Assembly: GCA_963843525.1 (NCBI GenBank) | Contig: CAWJKM010000007.1 | Location: 248,001-312,000 of the forward strand | Direction: 5' to 3' | Length of the DNA: 64,000 nt | Source of the DNA: DATJPR01 sp963843525 | Lineage (GTDB): Bacteria; Bacteroidota; Ignavibacteria; UBA10030; UBA6906 | Shown: positions 1 to 8,561 of the stretch, in pieces | Layout: each line of letters starts with the position of its first letter | Numbering within the stretch: the first letter of the stretch is position 1 | The notes under the pieces: model-generated | Seen by the model: only the letters and a program-made list of their open reading frames with translations | What the model was told of the DNA's origin: nothing | Databases searched by the model: none | Position numbers and translations under genes: made by a program

Positions 1-2591
1 ACCTCGATGCCGACCTCCTGACTTTTCGCGCGGTCAAACGTATGGATATCCACAACGACGATGTCGTGGATTCCGCCGATGGTGCCGTTGCCGAGCACCT
101 GAGAACTCTGGCAGATGACGTCTTCACGTTTGATGTCTTCGAGGTCAAGCTCTTCGAATTCCGTGCTGAACACAAGGGGACGCATCTGTAACAGGGCGAA
201 CTCTTTCAATTGGCCCTCGGGCACATTCATATTGACGGCCCATTCGATCTCCACTGCCGTTCCCATTCCCGATGACCCCACTTCCAGCATCAGATCAAGA
301 ATTTCCGGGAGGGGGAATACTTTGTGCTTGAGAATGGGCGCAAAGGTGACGACGCGTTTGCCCGGGCGCGCGACACCGTCGGAGACGGAGTCGTTTTCGG
401 GAGAATACGTCGATGCCACAGAAGGAAGAGATTGATCTTGTTCAGCGGCTTCGACGGGAAATCGTTGGAGGAGGAGCTCCGGACTGATTTCCGACTTCTG
501 GCTGAGGCTGTCAGCCATATTCAGCGCGTAGAAGTCCTGCTGGGCGGATCGTATTGTTTCCTGTGTCGATGAGAACTGAAGAAGGTGTTTGGGGTAGCGG
601 GGGCAGAAGCGGACAGAGTTTCCGCCATCGACCACAGTCTTGCCCAGCCCGAGGGCGGCGAGCACGATGCCGTCGGTGCTTTTCTGCGGAGTCACCGGGT
701 AGAAATTATACGATTTTGCAACTCCGGCGAAATCCGGATAGAACCGGCCATTCCGGTGAGACCCGACCATCCTCTGGATGATCACAGCCATCTTCTCTTC
801 CTCCAGGCGGTAGGAAGTGGCCTTCATATAGTCGCGCGCCGTTTTCGTGTAGGTTGAAGCATACACGAGTTTGATGCAACGGAGCAGTTGACGCAGGCGT
901 TCGTCGGGGTTCGGATCGTTATTCGCGATCATGTACGTCTCATACACGCCGGCGAACGGCTGGTATTGGGAGTCCTCGAGGAGGCTTGAAGATCGGACGG
1001 CGAGCGGCTCCCGGATCAGGTCGAGAAATTCAGAAAGTCTGTGGAGGATGTCGGTCGGGAATTGTGTAGCCTCGAGGAATCTCTGGATCAGCTCCTGATC
1101 GTCCGGGGGCGGGGTGAGCGCATAGGACTCAAGGCGGTTATCCTGCAGGAACCTGTCGAAAACGTCGGTGGCAAGTACCACGGCGGACGGGACGAAGATC
1201 TCGATTCCCGGGAATTTTTCGCGCAGGCTGTACGCACTGATGAGCTGATTGGTGAATCCCAGCCCACGGGCTTTGCCCCCGAGCGATCCGCTCCCTATCC
1301 GGGCAAAGCTGTTCGCAGGGTCGAACGTCGACCGGCTGAATTCAGAGATCACCCCCCGTTGCTGCAAGTCCTGATATTCGCGGAGAGAGTTGATAAGGAC
1401 CGCTCGCAGATCGCTGACGGAAGCAAACTCACTGACCTTGCGCGGGCGCAGGCTGTGGGCAAGCGAGAACTCCGTCCTTGCCTTGAGCCAGTTGGAAAAA
1501 TGGTTGTTCCCCGCATGGTAGAGGATCGACTCATCGGGGACGACCTCGAGCTGCCGTTCCAGCTCCTTTAAATTCGTCGCGCGGCCGACTTCACGACCGT
1601 CGCGCGTGCGAAACACGAAGTCGCCGAACCCCAGATTGTTGAGGATGAACTCGCGGACCTCATGCAGGAGCCGCGGAGAGCCCTTGCGGACGAACGATAT
1701 GCCGAGTTCCTTTGCCCGCTGGGCGTATTCGGTGTTGCTCGACTGCAGGAGGATGGGGATGTCCGCATGCTGTTCGCGGATGGCGTTGGAGAAATTGATC
1801 CCACCCTCGGGATCCTTGATCCCTTCGCGCATGAAGTTAATGTCGGAAATCACCCCGAGCACGGTGTCCTGATATTTTTCGAAATAGCTCCAAGCCTCTT
1901 CGTAGTCTATGCAGAGAAGGATCTTCGGCCGTGCACGCAACCGCAGGAGCTTGTGCGTGAGGTTGACTCCTTCCAGGACGAGACGCTGAGATTGGTTGAG
2001 GATCTCGGTGTAGATAATCGGAAGGTAGGAGGAATAGAACTTGACGTTGTCTTCCACGAGGATGATGGACTGAACGCCGACGGTATGCGTGTCGTGATCG
2101 ACATTCAACTTGTCTTCCACGCTCTTGATGATGGCGATCAGGAGTCGGAAATCTCCCTGCCAGATGAAAATCCGTTCGAAGATCGACGTATCGAAATTTG
2201 CGACGATGTCCTTTTTTTCCCGGTTGTCGTAGGCGAGGAGAATGATCGGCATGTTGAGTCCGGCTTCACGCACCATCTGCGCGAACCGGATCACGTGCAT
2301 GTCTTCGATATGGAGGGTTGTTATGATGAGATCGAAGGGGTTGTTCGATGCGAGTTCCAGGGCCTCTTCGCCGCCGGTGACATGGGTGATTTCCGGCGGA
2401 TAACTGAGGTTGAGGTTATGCGATTCCTGGCGAATCAGATCGTACAGCCGTCCGTCTTCTTCGAAGAGATAGTTGTCATAGAGACTGGAGACCAGGAGGA
2501 TATCCCTGATCTTGTGAGGCATCAGTTTCTGGAAACTCTGGATCCGGGTGCTATGGTAGGTGAGGATTTCGCGAGGGTCGATATGGCCCAT
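1..2591 (-). CDS. PEP synthase-like ATP-grasp protein with two N-terminal receiver-type domains (3' end cut off by window)
   Basis: The frame reads leftward from ATG at 2591 without a stop to base 1, giving 863 codons, so the C-terminus lies outside the window. Residues about 28-160 look like a receiver fold, but the position of the acceptor Asp reads DLIITTLHIED (Thr). Residues about 174-320 form a second receiver with the expected parts: ED at 180-181, Asp250 in VISDINF, Ser284 and Lys303. After residue 430 the protein matches the pyruvate phosphate dikinase/PEP synthase nucleotide-binding domain, with GSLGGKARGLGF, VRSSSLLEDSQYQPFAGVYE and the later HRNGRFYPDFAGVAKSYNFY. Known members bind ATP and transfer phosphate between pyruvate/PEP and a His; whether this one is an enzyme or a regulator cannot be told because the C-terminal part is missing. 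The fusion implies phosphorelay input. Confidence 0.8.
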   Translation of the reverse strand, partial: MGHIDPREILTYHSTRIQSFQKLMPHKIRDILLVSSLYDNYLFEEDGRLYDLIRQESHNLNLSYPPEITHVTGGEEALELASNNPFDLIITTLHIEDMHVIRFAQMVREAGLNMPIILLAYDNREKKDIVANFDTSIFERIFIWQGDFRLLIAIIKSVEDKLNVDHDTHTVGVQSIILVEDNVKFYSSYLPIIYTEILNQSQRLVLEGVNLTHKLLRLRARPKILLCIDYEEAWSYFEKYQDTVLGVISDINFMREGIKDPEGGINFSNAIREQHADIPILLQSSNTEYAQRAKELGISFVRKGSPRLLHEVREFILNNLGFGDFVFRTRDGREVGRATNLKELERQLEVVPDESILYHAGNNHFSNWLKARTEFSLAHSLRPRKVSEFASVSDLRAVLINSLREYQDLQQRGVISEFSRSTFDPANSFARIGSGSLGGKARGLGFTNQLISAYSLREKFPGIEIFVPSAVVLATDVFDRFLQDNRLESYALTPPPDDQELIQRFLEATQFPTDILHRLSEFLDLIREPLAVRSSSLLEDSQYQPFAGVYETYMIANNDPNPDERLRQLLRCIKLVYASTYTKTARDYMKATSYRLEEEKMAVIIQRMVGSHRNGRFYPDFAGVAKSYNFYPVTPQKSTDGIVLAALGLGKTVVDGGNSVRFCPRYPKHLLQFSSTQETIRSAQQDFYALNMADSLSQKSEISPELLLQRFPVEAAEQDQSLPSVASTYSPENDSVSDGVARPGKRVVTFAPILKHKVFPLPEILDLMLEVGSSGMGTAVEIEWAVNMNVPEGQLKEFALLQMRPLVFSTEFEELDLEDIKREDVICQSSQVLGNGTIGGIHDIVVVDIHTFDRAKSQEVGIE

Positions 2592-3003
2592 GGGGGAGGT
2601 TCCTAGGTTTCTTCAAAACATACGATAAGCGGACTGTCCGGTCAAGCCTCGTGAGCGAGGGGCCGCTCGAATCGTCCAGGCCGGTTGGCTGACGGAACAA
2701 AAAGTGCAGAAATTATATGGAAAAACCCCGGGGGACGGGATTCACATGCTTCCGAGACGGAGCTTTAACATGCTGACTGACGGTAAAATGGAGCTTTGGA
2801 TCGGTCGGGTGAAAGAGCCTGGCGGGTGAGACGGCTGGACCAATCCTGGAGTTGAAAATATCTTGGACATTTCGTGGGCGAGGGGTATCAGCGGTTCTGG
2901 TGAAGGGCGCAGTTACTGAGAGGAGGATTGCGGTAAGGAATCACACACCGGCCGCCAGGAAATTCCATGGCAGCCGGTGCTTGAGGTGCTCATTGGGACT
3001 ATC
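2592..3003. other. Intergenic stretch between gdhA and the PEP synthase-like gene
   Basis: About 410 bases without a credible gene. It contains the hairpin at 2946-2979 just downstream of gdhA and must hold the promoter of the minus-strand gene starting at 2591, but I could not recognise a clear -35/-10 pair. No tRNA-like or repeat structure was seen. Confidence 0.5.
2946..2979 (-). terminator. Hairpin downstream of gdhA, terminator-like but lacking a T-run
   Basis: CACCGGCCGCC (2946-2956) pairs with GGCAGCCGGTG (2969-2979) over 11 positions with one G-T wobble, around a 12-base loop. It begins 25 bases after the gdhA stop on the minus strand. The bases that follow in the direction of transcription (TGTGATTCC) are not T-rich, so efficient intrinsic termination is doubtful. 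Confidence 0.4.
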
Positions 3004-4344
3004 TCAGACAAGCCCCTGATCCAGCATCGCATTCGCGACCTTCAGGAAGCCGCCGATGTTGGCGCCGCTGACATAGTTGCCGGGCGTGCCATACTTCTCC
3101 GCGGTCTCGATGCAGGTCGTATGAATATTCTGCATGATCTGATGAAGTCGGTGGTCGACCTCCTCTTTCGGCCAGGGGAGCCGCATGCTGTTCTGACTCA
3201 TTTCCAGACCGGACGTGGCAACGCCGCCGGCATTGGAGGCTTTGCCCGGTGAATAGAGGATATGCGCATCAAGGAAGATCTTCACGCCATCCAGGGTTGT
3301 CGGCATGTTCGCCCCTTCGCACACACAGACGCAACCGTTCTTGAGGAGCTCACGCGCGTCATTCGCATCGAGTTCATTCTGCGTTGCGCAGGGGAGTGCG
3401 ACATCCACCTTGACACCCCATGCCCGCTTACCCGGATAGAATGCGACCTTGAATTTGTCGGCGAAATCCTGGACCCGGTCGCGCGCGCTCGCGCGCATTT
3501 CGAGCATATAGGCGATCTTCTCGGTAGTGAGTCCGGCGGGGTCGTGCACGAACCCGTCCGGTCCGGACAGAGTGACGACCTTTGCGCCGAGCTCGGTTGC
3601 TTTCATTGCTGCACCCCAGGCCACGTTGCCGAAGCCCGAGACTGCGACGGTCTTGCCGTCGAACGACATCCCTTTGGTCTTCAACATTTCCTGCGCAAAG
3701 TACACTACGCCGAACCCGGTCGCTTCAGGCCGGACCAGCGAACCGCCCCAATTCAATCCTTTCCCGGTGAGAACGCCCGAGAACTCTTTGGTGAGACGCT
3801 TGTACTGGCCGAAGAGATACCCGATTTCCCTCCCACCCACGCCGATATCGCCGGCAGGGACATCGATGTCCGGTCCGATATGACGGTAGAGTTCGGTCAT
3901 GAAGCTCTGACAGAAGCGCATGACCTCCATGTCGCTCTTCCCCTTGGGGTCAAAATCCGATCCACCCTTTCCTCCTCCCATGGGGAGTGAGGTGAGGCTG
4001 TTCTTGAACACCTGCTCGAACGCAAGGAACTTCAGGATGCCGAGAGTAACGGAGGGATGGAAGCGCAGTCCGCCCTTGTAGGGGCCGATCATGTTGTTCA
4101 TTTGAATCCGGAACCCACGGTTGATGTGAAATTCCCCCTGGTCATCAATCCAGGGCACGCGGAAAATAATGACGCGATCGGGTTCAACGAGCCGTTCGAG
4201 GATTTTTGCTGTCCGGTACTCCGGATGCCGCTGAAGGACAAGCTCCAGAGAGTCCGCCACTTCCTGAACCGCCTGATGAAACTCCGGCTCTGCCGGATTC
4301 TTCGCTTTCACGTTAGCGATAACGTTATTCACATACTCCGACAT
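3004..4344 (-). CDS. gdhA: NADP-type glutamate dehydrogenase
   Basis: Catalyses reductive amination of 2-oxoglutarate to glutamate in the cytoplasm, joining ammonium assimilation to central metabolism. The 446-residue length is typical of the hexameric bacterial enzyme. Visible features are the substrate-binding region with Lys90 (GPYKGGLRFHP), Lys114, the active-site Lys126 in PMGGGKGGSDFDPKGKS, the Rossmann glycines in SGFGNVAWG, and the late motif SNAGGVATSGLEMSQNS. The start is supported by GAGGTG about 6 bases before ATG. It is monocistronic, facing away from the respiratory block at 4955. The family is recognised with high confidence; the NADP preference follows from overall similarity to GdhA and was not derived from a single residue. 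Confidence 0.97.
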   Translation of the reverse strand: MSEYVNNVIANVKAKNPAEPEFHQAVQEVADSLELVLQRHPEYRTAKILERLVEPDRVIIFRVPWIDDQGEFHINRGFRIQMNNMIGPYKGGLRFHPSVTLGILKFLAFEQVFKNSLTSLPMGGGKGGSDFDPKGKSDMEVMRFCQSFMTELYRHIGPDIDVPAGDIGVGGREIGYLFGQYKRLTKEFSGVLTGKGLNWGGSLVRPEATGFGVVYFAQEMLKTKGMSFDGKTVAVSGFGNVAWGAAMKATELGAKVVTLSGPDGFVHDPAGLTTEKIAYMLEMRASARDRVQDFADKFKVAFYPGKRAWGVKVDVALPCATQNELDANDARELLKNGCVCVCEGANMPTTLDGVKIFLDAHILYSPGKASNAGGVATSGLEMSQNSMRLPWPKEEVDHRLHQIMQNIHTTCIETAEKYGTPGNYVSGANIGGFLKVANAMLDQGLV

Positions 4345-4954
4345 AACACACCTCGCAATTATCTGGGAAAACGTCGTCTCACACTCGGGTACTCTTTGAG
4401 AATCGACTGATACAGGGCATTTTCGAACTCCATAGTAACATTCGACGTGCCAATCGCTTTTACTTCCTTGAGAAATCTTTCAAAAGGGAAGTAGGGTTTA
4501 AATCGTTTAAACTTGAATTCGCTTTCGAAAAGGGCACCAGCTTCTCTTGGTCGGGACCTTTCCGTCGCTCCTTTCCAAAAATGGGGAAATGATCAACCAA
4601 TTCTTGGAAAGCAAGGACCAAAGGAGATTGAAAACGGCCCCATAGGGCTGTAGATATTCACAACGTAGACTGTAGCAAAAGACTGCACTACACTAACCTC
4701 ATACAAGATAATGGATTAAACCCATTTTTGCAGAGGAACTGTAAATACTATGTCGCATTTGTCAACACGACCGATACGACGATCATTTAAGGGAAATTGG
4801 CACCATAGATGATTCTCAATACAACGTGTTTGAAATGAAGTCATTGTGGCTCTCCCTCAAGTGCAGTCCTGGTGTGCTATTTCTGGCAGGGTATTTGGAA
4901 CGTATCATGGCAGAGTTGTTAAGCAGCATTCACACATCCAAAGGGGTACGAGCC
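4345..4954. promoter_or_regulatory. Divergent control region between gdhA and the GcvH-like/HybAB operon
   Basis: A 610-base AT-richer gap. A frame running in from 4826 has no Shine-Dalgarno and is not counted as coding before 4955. The region contains the inverted repeat at 4496-4512. It also has two -24-like TTGGCAC elements facing outward (minus strand near 4452-4446, plus strand near 4799-4805), each without a proper GC at -12. A possible -10 (GATAAT, 4707-4712) has only a poor -35. Promoters for both flanking transcription units must lie here, but none can be assigned firmly. Confidence 0.45.
4496..4512. promoter_or_regulatory. Perfect 7-bp inverted repeat, possible operator
   Basis: GTTTAAA (4496-4502) and TTTAAAC (4506-4512) are exact reverse complements around TCG. 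The site lies about 150 bases upstream of gdhA and 440 upstream of the GcvH-like operon. Size and symmetry suit a dimeric helix-turn-helix regulator; no binding protein can be named. Confidence 0.4.
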
Positions 4955-5581
4955 ATGTCTGCCATTCTTGCTTTGCTGACTGCGACGATCCTGATCATCA
5001 TCGGATTGATCCGGTCCCGGCGTCCCCGAGAACGCTTCGCGCCGGTGATCGTCCCGCGCTACCACCATCAGGGCCATACCTGGGTGCGTGAAAGCGAAGA
5101 CGGTGACGTTATTGTTGGCGTGGACGAATTTGCACAATCGCTCATCGGCTCGGTCGATGAAATCCGTCTTCCCCGCCTTCTTGCTTCGGTGCGTCAGGGG
5201 GGAGTTGCGTACTACATCCGCCACGGCAGCCGGGTAGTGCCGATCCTGAGCCCCGTGAGCGGCAGAGTGGTCGCCAAGAACCAGATGCTCAAGGCGAACC
5301 CGATGCTGATCAACACGTCTCCCTACGGCGATGGCTGGCTTGTCAGAATCAAACCGCGGCGGTTCGTCTCCGAAATGAATAATCTCTTCAGCGGGAAGGC
5401 TGCATACCAGTGGCTGGATTCGGTCAGGGCGCGCCTGCATCAGGTCTTTGCCGGTACTCCTGCCCTCATGTACCAGGACGGTGGGGAGTTCATCCGCGAT
5501 CTGTCCGACAAGTGCTCAGACCAGGAATGGGCGACGCTGGTCAATGAATTTTTTCTCTTGAAATCAATTTCCACACGATAA
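4955..5581 (+). CDS. Membrane-anchored GcvH-like (lipoyl-domain fold) protein lacking the lipoyl lysine, copy 1
   Basis: 208 residues: a membrane segment at about 3-19, then a GcvH-like domain at about 38-134. From G65 to PVSG (100-103) it aligns without gaps to glycine-cleavage H protein, including the GWL(V)xIKP end, but the lysine that carries lipoate in GcvH is Ser92 here (HGSRVVPILSPVSG). A C-terminal extension contains ALMYQDGGEFI (170-180), which recurs in the next gene. The start at 4955 is chosen because AAAGGGG stands about 9 bases upstream and the membrane segment begins there; an ATG at 4826 has no such site. It is the first gene of a run with the paralogue, an Fe-S protein and a HybB-type subunit. 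A role as a structural part of a membrane redox complex is inference. Confidence 0.75.
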   Translation: MSAILALLTATILIIIGLIRSRRPRERFAPVIVPRYHHQGHTWVRESEDGDVIVGVDEFAQSLIGSVDEIRLPRLLASVRQGGVAYYIRHGSRVVPILSPVSGRVVAKNQMLKANPMLINTSPYGDGWLVRIKPRRFVSEMNNLFSGKAAYQWLDSVRARLHQVFAGTPALMYQDGGEFIRDLSDKCSDQEWATLVNEFFLLKSISTR

Positions 5582-5600
5582 ATCCTCAGGGAGTACGACC

Positions 5601-6281
5601 ATGACCGTCTTACTGTTTCTCTTCACCATAGTCCTGTTTCTCACGGCGGACCATTTTGTGCAACGAGCACGCGCGCATAAAGTGCTTGAGACCGTTCGGG
5701 ATCGCGTGTCATCCATCGTTGAAGCCCTGAAACAGATCCCCGCCGGGGTTGAACTCGCGATGAACCATATGTGGTTGAAGGACGAAAGTAATTCAATTGT
5801 GACAGTCGGTTTGGACGAATTTGTCGCAAAGTTTTTCGGAGCTGTTGAGAAGATTATCCTTCCGAAAACCGGAGAAGCCGCAGGGAAGGTGTGTCTCATT
5901 GATGGAGAACGGTCCCTGGAAATCGCCTGCCCGGTCAACGGCAGAGTTATTGCGGTGAACCCCGAGGTCCTGCGCAACCCGTCGTCTTCCTACACGGACC
6001 CCTACGGCAAGGGATGGCTCTTCCAGGTTGAGGTGGCCACGCCACGGCACCATCCATCTGCATCCGGCCTGACAACAAGCTGGCTCCAGGATCAGATCGC
6101 AGCGGCAAGGGAATTTTTCCTCGGACGGGCCGGCGCACAGAACTATGCCCTCATGCAGGACGGCGGCGCTATCGTTGACGGCGTACTCAAGATGTATGAC
6201 AATTCCGTGTGGGCTGAATTTGGTGACCGGTTCCTTGCGTCGCCCTCCAGCGTTGCAACGACCGTTGTCGAATCCAGATAA
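5601..6281 (+). CDS. Membrane-anchored GcvH-like protein lacking the lipoyl lysine, copy 2
   Basis: 226 residues with a membrane segment at 1-16 and a GcvH-like domain at about 55-145. The domain keeps VTVGLDEFVAKFFG, the PVNGRV turn (111-115) and DPYGKGWLFQVEV. At the lipoyl position there is Glu103 (DGERSLEIACPVNG) and the hairpin before it is four residues shorter, so lipoylation is not expected. The C-terminal ALMQDGG motif followed by a W and an FL pair mirrors the upstream gene 19 bases away, which indicates duplication and divergence. A leader GGGAG lies in the gap. The two proteins may form a heterodimer on one face of the membrane next to the Fe-S and HybB-like subunits; that is inference from context. 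Confidence 0.75.
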   Translation: MTVLLFLFTIVLFLTADHFVQRARAHKVLETVRDRVSSIVEALKQIPAGVELAMNHMWLKDESNSIVTVGLDEFVAKFFGAVEKIILPKTGEAAGKVCLIDGERSLEIACPVNGRVIAVNPEVLRNPSSSYTDPYGKGWLFQVEVATPRHHPSASGLTTSWLQDQIAAAREFFLGRAGAQNYALMQDGGAIVDGVLKMYDNSVWAEFGDRFLASPSSVATTVVESR

Positions 6282-6322
6282 AAAAATGATTTTTCGTTTC
6301 GAGGGAACAAGGAGAGCATTCC

Positions 6323-7099
6323 ATGCTGAAATCTAAAGGACTTCTGATTGATGTCACCAAATGCATCGGCTGCCGGCAGTGCGCGGCAGCCTGCGCTGAA
6401 GCAAACCACCTCCCCGCCGAGGAGGCGGAGGAACTTTCGGCAACACACTGGACGGTGGTTCAGGGCATCAATAACGACCAGACGTTTATGCGTCATCTCT
6501 GTATGCACTGCAACACGCCGACCTGCGTTTCCGCCTGTCTGGTCGGCGCATTCACGAAGACCGAAACAGGGGCCGTGCTGTATGATGTATCGAAGTGCAT
6601 CGGGTGCCGATACTGCATGCAGGCCTGTCCATTCGAGATTCCCAAGTACGAATGGGGAAGCCTCGCACCGCGGATCCAGAAATGCATCATGTGTTACGAC
6701 CGCGTGGCTGCAGGCGGCCAAACGGCCTGTGCAGAAGCCTGTCCGACCGGCGCCACCATGTTCGGCGACCGCGACGATCTGATCATCGAAGCCCGCAAAC
6801 GGATTGATGAAAATCCCGGAATGTACATCGATCATATCTACGGATTAAAAGAAGTGGGCGGCACTTCCGTCATGTACCTGTCCAACGTGCCGTTCGAACA
6901 GCTGGGACTACCGATGAATGTCCCCCTCGAACCTATTCCGGAGCTTTCCTGGCGCGTTCTGTCGCAAATCCCGAAGTATACCGTGGCGGCCAGCGTCGTG
7001 CTCTTTGGTGTCCGCTGGATCACCTCCCGGCGCACGGAAGTCGCCCGGTTCGAGGCTGAAGAACGAAAACGAAAACAGCAACAGCATGCACAGCAGTGA
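6323..7099 (+). CDS. HybA/DmsB-type four-[4Fe-4S] electron-transfer protein with C-terminal membrane helix
   Basis: 258 residues with sixteen cysteines in four ferredoxin-type groups: C14/17/20/24, C60/63/68/72, C92/95/98/102 and C121/124/136/140. This is the layout of the Fe-S subunits of complex iron-sulfur molybdoenzymes and of HybA. A hydrophobic stretch near residues 218-235 gives a C-terminal anchor and is followed by a very basic tail rich in Gln. No Tat signal is visible at the N-terminus, so the clusters may face the cytoplasm or be exported with a partner. ATG at 6323 is preceded by AAGGAG. The adjacent HybB-like gene is the expected quinone-reactive partner, but no molybdopterin or hydrogenase catalytic gene is in the window. 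Confidence 0.88.
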   Translation: MLKSKGLLIDVTKCIGCRQCAAACAEANHLPAEEAEELSATHWTVVQGINNDQTFMRHLCMHCNTPTCVSACLVGAFTKTETGAVLYDVSKCIGCRYCMQACPFEIPKYEWGSLAPRIQKCIMCYDRVAAGGQTACAEACPTGATMFGDRDDLIIEARKRIDENPGMYIDHIYGLKEVGGTSVMYLSNVPFEQLGLPMNVPLEPIPELSWRVLSQIPKYTVAASVVLFGVRWITSRRTEVARFEAEERKRKQQQHAQQ

Positions 7100-7114
7100 A
7101 AGGCAAAAAAAACA

Positions 7115-8296
7115 ATGAAATTCCTTCGTGATTTCCAATGGACATTCTGGAAGGCTGTAGCAGCCGTGCTGATCGTGGCAGGGCTTGTTGCTGCGGTGGA
7201 TCGCTATGCCTTCGGTCTCGGCGCCACGACCCACCTGAAAGATTCCTTCCCCTGGGGGATATGGATCGGAATCGATATTCTCGTCGGCGTCGGATTGGCG
7301 GCAGGCGGGTTTACGGTTGCATCGGTGGTCTATCTTTTCAATATCGAACGCTTTCGTCCAATTCTCCGTCCCACGATTCTGACGGCGTTCCTCGGATACG
7401 TCCTTGTGATCTGCGGACTGATGGCCGACCTCGGCCGTCCATGGGCGATCTGGCATGCAATGATCATGTGGAACCCTCACTCGGTCATGTTTGAAGTGGC
7501 ATGGTGCGTCATGCTCTATACCACCGTCCTCGCGCTCGAGTTCAGCCCCGTGGTGCTCGAACGATTCAAGCTGCACAGAGCACTCAAAGTCATGAAGATG
7601 ATCACGATCCCGCTGGTGGTTCTCGGCGTGCTCCTGTCCACTCTCCATCAGTCGTCGCTCGGCTCGCTCTTCCTGATCATCCCGGGGCGCATGCATCCTC
7701 TCTGGTACTCGAATATTATTCCCTTCCTGTTCTTCATCTCCTGCGTGGGAGCGGGACTGGCGATGACGATTTTCGAATCGTTCCTTTCGTCGCGGAGCTT
7801 TGGACGCGAGGTGGAATTGCCCCTGCTGGTGGACCTTGCACGGGCTCTCGTGGTCGTGCTTGCCCTGTTCTTCACGGTTCGGGTGCAGGACCTGTTGAAC
7901 CGGAATGCCCTGCAGTACGTGTTCGACGGCTCATACCAGAGTTATCTCTTCCTCCTTGAGATCACGATCGGCGTCATCGTGCCGTTCTTCCTCCTGCTGG
8001 TGAGGAAAATCCGTACGTCGAAAACCGGCTTGTTCTACTCGGCGGTGCTGGTGCTGCTTGGATTTGTTGCCAACCGTATGAATACTGCGATCACGAGTAT
8101 GGAACAGTGGCCCACCCGGACTTACATTCCCAGTTGGCAGGAGCTGGCAATCACGATGGGGCTTGCGGCAACGGGATTCGTCGTCTTCACCGTGGTCGCC
8201 AAGAACTTCAAAGTGTTTGGCGAACATCCCCATACAGGTGAACTCGAGGAGGAAGTACCGGAAAACACTCCCCTTAGGGCTGTGGCAATAAAGTAG
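7115..8296 (+). CDS. HybB/NrfD-type polytopic membrane subunit
   Basis: 393 residues with about ten hydrophobic segments. It resembles the HybB branch of the NrfD/PsrC family, which binds quinone and exchanges electrons with a four-cluster Fe-S protein. Recognisable stretches are DSFPWGIWIGIDILVGVGLA near the N-terminus, GLMADLGRPW, TLHQSSLGSLFLIIPGRMHP and the NRMNTAI segment. The gene begins 15 bases after the Fe-S gene, consistent with co-translation. The cytoplasmic tail after residue 365 is acidic. HybB-type subunits may also translocate ions, but I see nothing in the sequence that decides this. The direction of electron flow is unknown because no catalytic partner is encoded nearby. Confidence 0.88.
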   Translation: MKFLRDFQWTFWKAVAAVLIVAGLVAAVDRYAFGLGATTHLKDSFPWGIWIGIDILVGVGLAAGGFTVASVVYLFNIERFRPILRPTILTAFLGYVLVICGLMADLGRPWAIWHAMIMWNPHSVMFEVAWCVMLYTTVLALEFSPVVLERFKLHRALKVMKMITIPLVVLGVLLSTLHQSSLGSLFLIIPGRMHPLWYSNIIPFLFFISCVGAGLAMTIFESFLSSRSFGREVELPLLVDLARALVVVLALFFTVRVQDLLNRNALQYVFDGSYQSYLFLLEITIGVIVPFFLLLVRKIRTSKTGLFYSAVLVLLGFVANRMNTAITSMEQWPTRTYIPSWQELAITMGLAATGFVVFTVVAKNFKVFGEHPHTGELEEEVPENTPLRAVAIK

Positions 8297-8330
8297 CTGG
8301 CTCACGTCCGTATGCTGCACGAGGTTTTTT

Positions 8331-8364
8331 CCATGGGCCCGGGGGGCATTGCCCCGGCCCATGG
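8331..8364. other. Strong GC hairpin between the HybB-like gene and the sensor kinase
   Basis: CCATGGGCCcGGGG (8331-8344) pairs with CCCCGGCCCATGG (8352-8364) with a single bulged base. On the plus strand a T6 run precedes rather than follows the stem, so it is not a canonical terminator. It lies 34 bases after the HybB-like stop and about 200 before the kinase, where it could be a 3'-end stabiliser or a Rho-linked boundary. Confidence 0.4.
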
Positions 8365-8561
8365 AATCCAGTGTTCCCGTCCCGCCAGGCAGTCCGCAGT
8401 GGCATTCCTCATAGTGTGAAAGAATACAACACCGGATTCCCAATCGTAGGAATCTTCTGGAGCTCTTCCGGCAAAATCACCTGTTTCCATGCTCTTTTCA
8501 CGAATTTCCGGCTCGCCAGGCAGCCTTGGCTGGCATGGTTTATGACATACCAGGGGTGGCT

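Noticed and set aside
1662..2606. Long plus-strand open frame (314 codons)
   Set aside because: It lies wholly antisense to the PEP synthase-like gene, whose receiver and ATP-grasp motifs are clear; it is a mirror frame caused by GC-rich codon use.
3262..3990. Plus-strand frame opposite gdhA (242 codons)
   Set aside because: The opposite strand encodes an intact glutamate dehydrogenase; the plus frame has no recognisable motif.
4437..4452. Sigma-54 promoter for gdhA (TTGGCACG on the minus strand)
   Set aside because: The -24 half is perfect, but the -12 position reads GT instead of GC; not called as a promoter.
4799..4815. Sigma-54 promoter for the GcvH-like operon (TTGGCACC)
   Set aside because: The invariant -12 GC is replaced by GA, and the site is about 150 bases from the start codon.
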